From NCBI GenBank assembly GCA_002989075.1, contig PSQN01000017.1, forward strand, positions 62,001 through 126,000: 64,000 nt of DNA, given 5' to 3'. The position numbers and the translations under genes were made by a program. This document shows positions 45,577 to 54,900 of this stretch, piece by piece. Source of the stretch: Arthonia radiata (taxonomy: Eukaryota; Ascomycota; Arthoniomycetes; Arthoniales; Arthoniaceae). Each line of letters opens with the position of its first letter. The first letter of the stretch is position 1. Below the pieces are notes generated by a model. That model was not told the DNA's origin. It did no database searches and saw only the letters and a list, made by a program, of their open reading frames with translations.

Positions 45577-46698
45577 TCAAGGAACCGTAACGTGACTGTT
45601 TGTCGGTGTTGCGGACGATTCACTCTCCTCGTCGTTGGCAAGAATGTCGAAATCCATATCCCGCTTCCGACCTCTTGCATCACTGTCCAGGCCCACGGCC
45701 TGCAGCATTCCCCACCTCAGGCCGTCGACACCAAGCCTCCTCCCGCTCTCCGGCGGCCACGTCTTCTCTGAGCTCGTGGATAGGATGTCCCCAGACGCTT
45801 CCGCTCCGCTGCGTCTTCGTCTGTCCTTCAGCTCTGCATAGAAATCACTGGCAATCTTCCGCATTTCGGCGAATCTCTCGTTCAGTCGCTCCCAGTTCGG
45901 CGACTTTCTGGCACGCGGCATGGCGACATAGTCAACCTTTGACAGCACCAGTTGGTGCGGAGTACCTTGCTGCCACAGCAGCGAGAGCACGTGTTTGTCA
46001 GAGCTCTTCATACCATGGCGAGCATCGACGAGGACGAAGACGCAGCGAAGTCTATCAAGCATCAACTTCCATTCCAGAACTACATAGTGTTTGAATACAT
46101 ACTGCTTTCTCCCGGATAGGTACTTCATCATCTCCTTGCCCTGAATCTCCGTGCTACCGCTCGCGTATCCGGGCATATCGAAGACGAGCAGCTTGCCGCC
46201 GCCACCTTCTGTACCTACAAGCTTCCATCTTGCGTTCTTTCCAGGGGTGACCTCTATATTCTTTCTCAACACCCCGCCCACGCCGAACACATTCATGTCT
46301 CTGGTCGCACCTGGTCGTCTACTGACATGCGCGCCACCTTTGGTCTTACTGCTCGTCGTGCTATTGAACCCAAGCAAGGCGTTGAGCAAGCTAGACTTGC
46401 CAACGTTCGAGCGACCAATAATAGCGACCTCTGGGAAGGGTGATGGCGGTAGATCAAGGAAGCGAGGAGCATTGAGGAGATGTGCTGGTCGCTTAGCATG
46501 GTCGCGAGGCAGAAACAGGTTCGTCGCGTATTGCAGCTGTGCAATGCTAGGAGGCGTCGTGGACCCGTAGGAAGCGAAGGGGTTGGCCTCCTGCTGTGAA
46601 GTCGCCTGGTTCGAGGCGGTCGTAAGACGGCGGAAGCATTCGTGACAAATCGATATGCGCTGTCGCGACCGCCGAAGCTCAGCTCTCACTGTTGACAT
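45577..46698 (-). CDS. MRX8: EngB-type mitochondrial GTPase (Mrx8-like)
   Basis: A 356-aa EngB/YihA-family GTPase; the yeast relative Mrx8 acts with mitochondrial ribosomes. An Arg-rich start suggests import. G1 is AIIGRSNVGKSSLLNALL, G2 region GATRD, G3 DMPGYA, G4 SKVD. An intron at 46052-46102 is inferred because the in-frame segment between SGRKQ and LRCVFVLVDARHG is foreign to the family; it is 51 nt without a stop, so an unspliced form would carry 17 extra residues. A loop after GGAHVSRRPG is longer than in bacteria. The acidic tail is poorly conserved. Confidence 0.92.
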   Translation of the reverse strand: MSTVRAELRRSRQRISICHECFRRLTTASNQATSQQEANPFASYGSTTPPSIAQLQYATNLFLPRDHAKRPAHLLNAPRFLDLPPSPFPEVAIIGRSNVGKSSLLNALLGFNSTTSSKTKGGAHVSRRPGATRDMNVFGVGGVLRKNIEVTPGKNARWKLVGTEGGGGKLLVFDMPGYASGSTEIQGKEMMKYLSGRKQYVFKHYVVLEWKLMLDRLRCVFVLVDARHGMKSSDKHVLSLLWQQGTPHQLVLSKVDYVAMPRARKSPNWERLNERFAEMRKIASDFYAELKDRRRRSGAEASGDILSTSSEKTWPPESGRRLGVDGLRWGMLQAVGLDSDARGRKRDMDFDILANDEESESSATPTNSHVTVP

Positions 46699-46876
46699 CC
46701 TCGACGGAAGCTACAAGCTCTGCGGAAGAGAGCGAAGAAAGTGAGCATCAAGCAAAACAAGCGCGATTGAAATGCCGGGCATCACCTTCCCCAAACAGCA
46801 ATTCTCACGCCTTGGCAATCTCGAATTCAAGACGACAAGGCATCAATCGTACCCATCTCTGCCCGATATCGATACA
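46699..46876. promoter_or_regulatory. Bidirectional promoter, MRX8/FMC1
   Basis: Only 178 bases separate the divergent starts of two mitochondrial genes, so the promoter is likely shared. No specific factor site was identified by eye. Confidence 0.5.
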
Positions 46877-47284
46877 ATGGCCATAATCGAAGTCGCTCCT
46901 CGCGTTCGCTCCCTCTACCGCCGCCTCCTTCGCGAGCTACCCACGCACTCGCCCGCCGCCCTCCTTGCACCCACTCCACTGCAGTCACGGATACGATATC
47001 AAGTTTCCACGCCACCTGCTCCACCACAATCACACGAGCCCAGCCGACCGCCCCTTGAGGTGCGAATAGACCGCGGGTTGAAAGCCGCGGACCAATATGT
47101 GCAATACTTGAAAGCTCAGAGGGTGCATACGACGCTGTTGGAGCGGTATAATCCCGGGATGAACATGGTTGAGGAGGATAGGATACGCCTGACGGCGAGG
47201 AGAGTGGGAATGGATCTGCCGGTAGAGTTTCAGAGGGGTTCGCAGAGAAAAGGAGAGGGTGACGGAAGCGATGGGAAGGAGTAA
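46877..47284 (+). CDS. FMC1: ATP synthase assembly factor Fmc1 (LYR family)
   Basis: Mitochondrial matrix LYR-type protein needed to assemble the F1 ATPase. 135 aa. The LYR motif is in VRSLYRRLLRELP near the start; the C-terminal signature is TTLLERYNPGMNM then RLTARRVGMDLP, characteristic of fungal Fmc1. A Pro-rich insert separates them. The frame is open from an ATG at 46772, but the ATG at 46877 (MAIIEVAPRVRSLYRR) fits the family length and context better. Confidence 0.88.
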   Translation: MAIIEVAPRVRSLYRRLLRELPTHSPAALLAPTPLQSRIRYQVSTPPAPPQSHEPSRPPLEVRIDRGLKAADQYVQYLKAQRVHTTLLERYNPGMNMVEEDRIRLTARRVGMDLPVEFQRGSQRKGEGDGSDGKE

Positions 47285-47677
47285 TTGCGGCAAAATCTGA
47301 GTGGCGGATAGTCCATCAAAAGGAGGACGCATTTGATCCCTTCGAATGAAGAGCTGGATCAATGAAGGGCGACTGTACGGCGCAAGCAATCATTAGGTGA
47401 GATCGCTGTCAGCATTGTGCATCGACGTGGCTATGATGGCAAAGACGGACGCGAACAAGAGATAGAGGAAGTGAAACATTACTCGGCCAATACAGGGAGA
47501 GTCGAGATGTTTGGGAACCCGCTGGCTAACGGAAGAGGGAATCTTCCAACGAATGAAGAGCAGGATCACGATCGAGTATGCTTGATGTTGTATCTGTACA
47601 TTTCACACAAACATGCTACCAACGCCTCGCTAGAAAGCAAAAGACCCCACAGCGGTGGTCAAGTCCGACACGCCGTA
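47285..47677. other. Convergent 3' spacer, FMC1/COQ3
   Basis: About 390 bases between convergent stops, presumably 3' UTRs. No gene seen. Confidence 0.4.
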
Positions 47678-48553
47678 TCAGATCGCTTCAGGCTTCCTTC
47701 TGATGCCGAAAAAGTAGTTCCCCCACTCTTCACCTCCACTCACCTCCCTCCACCCTAACCCTGGCACATACACCACACCCATCACCCTCGCGAACTCCCA
47801 CTGTCCCTCCCGATCGCCCTGCTCAAACCACTTCGTCACCTCCTTCTCATTCACATACTTTTTCCAGTCATGCGTGCCTCTGGGTACCATCCTCAGCACA
47901 TCTTCCGCCACCACTTTTGTGGTCAGCCAGCTCGTCCACGTCCTCGCGATGGTGCTCAAGACCAGCCAGCCACCAGGCTTGACCTGCGCGGCGCAATGTG
48001 TGAGGAATGCGGATGGCGAAGGGACGTGCTCGAGCACCTCGAAGAGCGTCAGGACGTCGTAGCCGCCTGCTCTGGGCAAATCTTCGATAGTCTTTTGCAG
48101 GTATTGTAGCTTGCCTTGCTCTCGCGAGAAGGTAGGATCGCGGCGCGCATGATTCTGTGCGACTTCGAGAACGTCACCGGACGGGTCTATAGCTGTGACT
48201 GAGCCTGTGCTAGGTAGACGAGCAGCAGACTCAGCGAAGATGCCGCCGCCGCAGCCTACGTCAAGGTAGTCTACTTTTCGACCGTCAGATATTCGAGGCG
48301 TAAGAGATATACACGATTTGATGAAGTCGTGGCGAAGCGGGTTCATGAGGTGGAGCAGCCGCGACGGGCCTTGTGGATCCCACCAGCTGCTGGCGAGGGC
48401 ATTGAAATGAGAGACTTCAGAAGAAGAGACGGAGGAGGCGTGGGATTCATGGCGGGGGACTCGGGTGGTTGTGAAGGAGCGTATGTGTACATGAAAGAAG
48501 CTATTCCGCAGTTGTTGGCGTTGTAGAGCTTGTAGCCTGACTGCGCGCCGCAT
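47678..48553 (-). CDS. COQ3: Ubiquinone O-methyltransferase Coq3
   Basis: SAM-dependent O-methyltransferase of coenzyme Q synthesis, on the matrix side of the mitochondrial inner membrane. 291 aa, intronless. A basic import-like N-terminus (MRRAVRLQALQRQQLRNSFF) is followed by HFNALASSWWDPQGPSRLLH, the Coq3 signature. SAM motif I is VDYLDVGCGGGIFAESAA, then IDPSGDVL, LFEVLEHVP and the post-motif TIARTWTSWLTT. The start is the ATG at 48553. It lies in a run of mitochondrial genes with FMC1 and MRX8. Confidence 0.95.
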   Translation of the reverse strand: MRRAVRLQALQRQQLRNSFFHVHIRSFTTTRVPRHESHASSVSSSEVSHFNALASSWWDPQGPSRLLHLMNPLRHDFIKSCISLTPRISDGRKVDYLDVGCGGGIFAESAARLPSTGSVTAIDPSGDVLEVAQNHARRDPTFSREQGKLQYLQKTIEDLPRAGGYDVLTLFEVLEHVPSPSAFLTHCAAQVKPGGWLVLSTIARTWTSWLTTKVVAEDVLRMVPRGTHDWKKYVNEKEVTKWFEQGDREGQWEFARVMGVVYVPGLGWREVSGGEEWGNYFFGIRRKPEAI

Positions 48554-49521
48554 CTTGAACGTCTCAAACACTACCGTGCATGGCTGAGGATGACTTCACA
48601 CTTGCACTGTCCTGAACGCGGTGCCAGATCTGGCGCTAAGCCTAATTAGACCTCTGCAAAGACGCGTCGCGCCTCGTAGCTAGGTACCACTGTTAAGCGT
48701 CCATATTTTTCATTCCTTGTCACTCGTGCGCACACGCTGTTACGTTGTCCAGATGAGAGCTACCACCTGACAGCAGTTGAGATCAACGAGCTCAAACAGA
48801 CCACCGTGTTGCGTACGAGATGGCAACTGCAAATCAAGTGATACTGCTCTTCGAGGAAGACACGTTGTGGGGTTGACAAGCCAAAGTTCAGTTCTGAAGC
48901 AAGCCATTCTTGAGTGGAGCCTCTGCAATCGCTATGCTTTCACAGTCCATTGCTAAGGATAATTCATATCATTGAAATCATTAGCATGCCTCTCCACGAT
49001 GCATGTTTGCTGCGCAATACTATACCGTCAGCAAGAGGCAAAGAACATTGTTTATGAAGGTAAGGGCTACACAAACACATCAGAACGACACGCAAGCTTC
49101 TTGTTGCTGTCTCGACAAGGTACATTGCGCATATGCCATTGTTGTAGTTGCAGTTTTTGTCACCGATATCTCGTCCATTGCCACTGAGAAGTAGTATGCA
49201 AAATCAGCTTTTTCACAGGTGCTTGTCATCAGGCAAGATTCATAAGGGATATGGCAGTTGCCGAAGTGACGCTCGTTCCTGCTCCGTCGTCTAAGTAGAC
49301 ATGTGGTCGCAGCCGTGGTTCACCTTTTAGTCATTCGGACCAGTTTCGTCCTGTGCTCTGACTAAGGACATATTCAATTACTATACCATACATTCGGTTG
49401 TCTCTACCATTCATTAACGTTGCTGACGACGCCACTCGCAACGTCAAACAAAGCTATTAGCAAACGCAGATCCCAAATTGTTTGCCACCAAAGACGAGAG
49501 CAGAATACAGTATACATCAGC
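48554..49521. other. Spacer, 1 kb
   Basis: Contains the COQ3 promoter on its left. No other gene recognised; plus-strand frames near 48972-49194 lack coding character. Confidence 0.4.
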
Positions 49522-50055
49522 ATGGCAGCTGTCCTTCATTTCTATGGCATCGATTGTGATTGTCACGGAGACAACTCCATCGCCAGCCGTGTACACACTC
49601 GACGCCAGTCTTATCGGGATACAGCCCCTTCCATTGCTCAGTTCATGTCTGAAGAGCAGCAGCACTCTTTACACATTTTTGAGCAAGACTCTTTCCCCGC
49701 CAGACAGGACATCGTCCCCGCTGGAGGTGTGAACATGTCCGATTCATCAACATCCCCACAAGAACCTTCTCCGAGAGAGGAACAGAAGCCAACGATCCTG
49801 CCTGAGCGGTCCATTTACACGACTTCCGCGAACCAGCCACTTCAGTCCGAGGGTCTCAAGGTGCCAATACAGCGGACGGCTGTCGTTCGCACACGCCCGT
49901 GGACAATGAAGATCGTCTGCCATCACCGCAAAGGGCGCGGAAAGACGGTCAACGAGTGGTGCATGAACCGCATAGGGAAGAAGAACAGGCTCAAGCAGAC
50001 AGTCGTAGACGCGAAGGGTCAATGCGGGTGGTTTCGCGAGAGAGAGCTGCAATGA
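49522..50055 (+). CDS. Hypothetical ORF, 177 aa
   Basis: Open frame from ATG at 49522, encoding MAAVLHFYGIDCDCHGD, a Ser/Pro/Glu-rich middle, then a basic end (KIVCHHRKGRGKTVNEWC, RIGKKNRLKQTVVD). Two cysteine pairs in the last 40 residues hint at a small metal site, but no known family is recognised. It might be a lineage-specific gene or chance. Confidence 0.3.
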   Translation: MAAVLHFYGIDCDCHGDNSIASRVHTRRQSYRDTAPSIAQFMSEEQQHSLHIFEQDSFPARQDIVPAGGVNMSDSSTSPQEPSPREEQKPTILPERSIYTTSANQPLQSEGLKVPIQRTAVVRTRPWTMKIVCHHRKGRGKTVNEWCMNRIGKKNRLKQTVVDAKGQCGWFRERELQ

Positions 50056-50444
50056 CTTGGCTCGAAGGTAGCAGCACCGGGCGAGAGCATGGGCGGGTTG
50101 GGACAGTACTTGGCAAGGGACCAGAATGTAATAAATACGCTGTTGTATAGCATATCAATTCTCGTGGAGCCGCAATAGCTGATGACTCATGGCCCATCCA
50201 AGTCCGACGTGCCTCGTGACGCCCAGTATCATGCATCCTTTCGACAACGCCGCAATCTTGAGAAATAAAAATAGCCCCGAGCCTCTTCGGCTCATTGCTG
50301 CTTACACGCAATGATTTTGAGTACTGGATCTCCATTTGGAAGTTTGCTACCTCGTCAGCGTCAAGTTCACTTTTCGTCGGCCGCAGTGGAAATGCTGCTC
50401 CACCTTTGCCAACGCCATGCTTATGCTTTTCAATCAGTGCTGAA
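50056..50444. other. Spacer before TFA2 3' end
   Basis: About 390 bases with no convincing gene. Confidence 0.4.
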
Positions 50445-51263
50445 TCATCCCCTTCGTAAATGATCATAGTTCTTAAGGATGTGGTCCATATGCGTGTTCG
50501 TCCTTCTTCCCCCGCTCCGGGGCACCTTCTTCTTTTTCCTCGCGTCAGGGCCCGCCACCACGTTCTTCACAGCACTGGTCGGGGTCAGACCGAACGCCAG
50601 TAACTCGCTCCTCAACGCCTCCGCAGTTCCAGGCGCCTGCACGTCATGCCAGAGATTTTTGAAGTCATTGTCCACCTCGTGAATCAGGGTGGGGTCGTTC
50701 GGCCATGCCATCTTCGGGCTGTTGTCCTTCTTGTTCTGTGTCACCAGCAACTTACCCTCCTTCTCCAGACTCTCGATCGTGTCCAGCGCGCCCGACCACC
50801 CGTCTTTCAGAGCCGTCACCCGTATCCCCTGCGCAGTCGTCTGGCTCTGCAGGAACGCCAGCAATCCATCTGCACTCCTCACCCCAAAGGCAGGCTTGAA
50901 CATGTAGCTCCCCTTGCCGCCGAGTCCATTGGGATCATATTCAATCTTCGAGTGCCCCTTGATGACCACACGCAGCTTGCGCACTGTCTCTGGCTCAAAG
51001 ACATTCAGAAAGCCAATAAGGTCATTTGCGGTGAAGGCCTGTCCCTCTTTACTGCGTAGATAGTCAATGAGAAATTGGAGCTGAGTGAAGACTTCACGAC
51101 CGACACCGGTGTCGGAGGGTTGAGACCATGTCGATGCGACAGGAGCCAGAGGAGGCGCAGGTTTCTTGCGCTTGAGAGCATCGTTGGGGTTTGGGGTGCC
51201 TGTGCGGGAGAGGGAGGGGGAATTGCGGCCGCTGACAGCGGTCGAGCGAGGCGCAAGAGACAT
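50445..51263 (-). CDS. TFA2: TFIIE beta subunit (Tfa2)
   Basis: General RNA polymerase II initiation factor. 272 aa, intronless. After a Ser/Pro/Lys start, the first winged helix is about residues 60-125 (EVFTQLQFLIDYLRSKEG, TANDLIGFLN) and the second about 130-190 (FKPAFGVRSADGLLAFLQSQ, GIRVTALKDGWSGALDTIESL). The C-terminal basic helix DARKKKKVPRSGGRRTNTHM is the conserved DNA-contacting tail. Start ATG at 51263. Confidence 0.93.
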   Translation of the reverse strand: MSLAPRSTAVSGRNSPSLSRTGTPNPNDALKRKKPAPPLAPVASTWSQPSDTGVGREVFTQLQFLIDYLRSKEGQAFTANDLIGFLNVFEPETVRKLRVVIKGHSKIEYDPNGLGGKGSYMFKPAFGVRSADGLLAFLQSQTTAQGIRVTALKDGWSGALDTIESLEKEGKLLVTQNKKDNSPKMAWPNDPTLIHEVDNDFKNLWHDVQAPGTAEALRSELLAFGLTPTSAVKNVVAGPDARKKKKVPRSGGRRTNTHMDHILKNYDHLRRG

Positions 51264-51976
51264 TATGAGAGAGCGGAAGATGCGGCGTAAGTAAGGAGAG
51301 CAGGATAAGCCGGTGATTCAGAGGAATTGGGATGCGCGCGCGGGGCAACCGCAGAAGCGGCGCCTGGTGGGCTGGGCCTCAACCGATTGATCGACTCGGG
51401 GACTGCCAAGCGCTGGTATGTTTGGTGCGATCAATAGAGACTGCGACGTAGAGCGTGGATGTATGTCGAAGAACGAGGTGGATTGAAGGTGAGGCAGTTG
51501 AAGGCTGCAAGCGGAAGCCGTGGAGCGGATGGTCCGTGCACGTGCATGTCATTTGTCTTGTCGCGCGTTCGTTTTCAAGATTGAGACAAGTCCACATCAC
51601 TCACCACCACCACCACCACCACGCCGCTTCCTCCCTCACTTGAGGTGCTTCAGATCGTCTTCATCCCTTTTCAGTCTAGTCGATCACTACTCCACACCTG
51701 CACTGAATCTCATTCAACAGCAGCAACGACGCGTCTCCTGCCACCTCAATTCTCATCGACTGAATGCACAGCCCCTCTACTCTCTACCCTTTCACACAGC
51801 TGCGGATGCACAAACAAGTCAGCGAGTTGAACCAAGTGTCAACTTTTCCCTCAATGGGTCGTCTTCATTCCGGATCTCGTTGACCGCAGCACCAAGCGGA
51901 CGCCGGCCTTCTCCGCCGCCCTCCAGGCTCCTTCTCATAACCCTTTACAACATCGACTGATCAGCCATTTGCAGTC
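51264..51976. promoter_or_regulatory. Divergent promoter and MLP1 leader
   Basis: Separates TFA2 and MLP1. The right part is pyrimidine-rich leader of MLP1, with a (CAC)7 tract at 51602-51622. Confidence 0.5.
51602..51622 (+). repeat. CAC microsatellite in MLP1 leader
   Basis: Seven perfect CAC units upstream of MLP1, probably in its 5' UTR. Confidence 0.85.
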
Positions 51977-54900
51977 ATGGCTGCTGTTGACACCGCTTAT
52001 GTCGCCTCCTATTGTTCCATACCTGAGATAAGTGTCGAAGCGCTCGTCAACCAGCCGACACCTGAGCTCGTGACGAGTTTTCTGCAAACGCTCATTGTAA
52101 AGGCTCAAGAACATGACGCGCTCAAGTCTGAGCGTCTCCGGCGAGACGTGGAATTGGAAAATGCTATCCGTGGTGGTGAGGCCAAGGCAAGGGTGTTGAG
52201 GGCCAATGCCGACAAAGCTCAAGAACAGGTCGAGTCTTTACGGAAGCAATTGGATGAAGAAGGTCAGTGCCAGCTGCTTGCAATCGTATTTGGACGCTTT
52301 GCTGACACTCTACAAGAAAGCACGCGATCACGGTTACAGAACGATCTCGATAATATTCGCTCATCTACCACCAGCTCTTTAACAGAAGCTGAAGGACTTC
52401 GCGGGCAAGTCTCCCGGCTTGAATCCTCGAAGCGCGAAACTCTGGTCCTGCTCGATAGCAAGACGACCGCGCACGACAAGCTCGCTAACGAGCTCTCCAA
52501 CTCGCAGCAGAAAGCGATCGGGCTTCGACGCCAGGTCACTAGCTTGGAAGAAAAGCAGCAGCAAGCCAGCAACGCTTCAAACAGTGCCAAGTTCAAGGAG
52601 TCAGCATTGCAGCAAGAGATCGATTTGCTGAAGCGTAATAACGACTGGCTCGACAAGGAACTGAAGAGCAAGTCTGCGGAGTATGCAAAATTCAGGAAAG
52701 ATAAGAGCACAAGGGTCTCAGAGCTCCAGCGAATGAATGAAGAGACCAACAACACACTCAACTCCCTTCGCAGAACCGAGACTGCGCTGCGCAGCCGTAT
52801 CGCCGAACTTGAGCGCAAGTCGGAAGAGCATCTCACGACTATTCAGCGCATGCAAGAGGAAAAAGCGCGAGCCGATGAGGGGTTTCGCGCCGAGCTTGAT
52901 GGTTCCCGTCGACTCGCACAGCTTCAGGAGCAGAGTGCGCAGACGGCACGGCGACGAGTAGACGAGCTTGATGAGGAGATGGAAAAGATGCGCGAAGAAG
53001 CCTCTGAAGAGATCAGCACCATTCAGTCTGAGCTGGAGACGGAACGGCAAGCCAAGGAAGCTGCTGAACAAAAGGCAGACGATCTCGAGTTGCAGATTGG
53101 AAACCTGCAAGCCAACGATTCGAGGCCTCCTGCTGAGGACGGTGGACCTGCAACTCCACGGCGCGGACTGGACGCTTCAGGACCATTTGGAACCCCGTTG
53201 AGATCTGCATCACCTGCTGCTGGCACGCCGAGTTCCAAGCTTCGAAGTACCATGACCATGACACAGCTCTCTTCCGACTTAAACAAGACGAAATCCGAGC
53301 TCGACGAGGAGCGACGACGTAGTGCTCGATTGAACGCGACGTTTGAGGAGCTGATGGCCGACCTCGAAGCCAAAGTTCCCGAGCTACAGGATCTGAACGA
53401 GGATAAGGCACGGCTTGAGGCCGATGTTGCTCAAGTGTCTGCTTCACTCACTCAATCGCATCAAGAGCGAGATGCATACAAGAAGGACAGCAGAAAGTGG
53501 GAGAGCCAAGCACATGGTCTTGTGCGAGAAGCAGATCTTCTGCGGCAGCAACTACGGGATCTCAGCTTGCAGGTCAAAGTGCTCACGGTCGAAGTGCAAA
53601 TTCGTAGTGAAGGTCTCGACCTCAGCCATGCCGAGCGACAGGCGTTGCAGCGCGCAGCGAGTGGTGAATCCGACGAGAAGATTTTCGAAGGCATGACAGA
53701 CACCGGTCGATTCATCAGTCAGCATTTATCGACCTTCCGTAACGTCTTCGAGCTGCAAGAGAAGAATGTGCAGCTTCTGAATCTCACACGACAGCTCGGT
53801 GAGCAGATGGAGGGCGAAGAGGCTCAAGCAAAGAAGAGCAAGCAGGATGAGGCGGAGAAGGAGCTCCAAACCCTCCGCCGCAAGACCGAGCAGTACAAGC
53901 ATGAACTTGGGCAACTCCAGAAGCAGACCACAAGCTTTATGAAGGAGCGTGATACATACAGAAGGATGTGCGCTCATCGCGGCAAGATCCCTCAAGATGC
54001 TGATCTGGACTCGATGTTTGGGGAGACTATCAACGGAATCGTGTCTCCAGGAAGGGGTGCTACCAACGGCGAGGTCAACGGTAACGATTCTTCACACGAC
54101 TTTGCGCAGGAATCACGAATCCTCAAAGAGATGCAGCTCCACTTCGATGCGTACAAGCGTGAGGCGGCGACAGATCACCAGACGCTCCGTGGCCAAGTCG
54201 ACGGCTTAGCAAGAGACAAGGGATCACTACAAGGTGACCTTGCCCGGGCGAAGAGCCAAGTCTCCATGGCACAGGAGCGCTATGAGATGCTTCAGGCCAA
54301 CTACAACATGCTTCGAACGGAATGCGAGGAGCTTCAGAAGCGAACACAGTCCTATGCAGAAACCGCTGCGAAGCAAGATGCGCGCACCCAGCAAGCACTT
54401 GAAGACCTTGTACAGCAGCGTGAACTGGAAAACGGGTTGCGCGGAGAGACAGCCAACCTCAAAGCTGAACGTGATCTTTCAAAGCGCATGCAAGATCGCC
54501 TTGATGAGGAGAACAAGTCTTTGTACCAAGAGCGAGATCGATTGAACACCCTCATTGCAAACACTCAAAAGCTTTCGAGCGAGCGCGAGTCCTCGTTTGA
54601 AGATCAGCGACGTCGCTTACAGAATCAAGTCGATACGCTGGAGGCCGAGAACCGCACAGTGAAGCAGAAGCTTGACGAAGAAATTGAGTCCAGTAAGAAT
54701 GCAGCGCTTCGACGTGAATACGATTCCGAGCAGAACCAGACCCGTATCAACGATCTCATGAAAAGCCTGTCCTCAACCAAAGAAGAGCTGACTGCCGCGA
54801 AGACCGTGCGAGATCAATTACAGTCACGAGTCGAAGAGCTCAAGATCGAGTTACGAAATGCTCAAGAGCACGCTCAGGCATTGCAACCTCGATCGACAGC

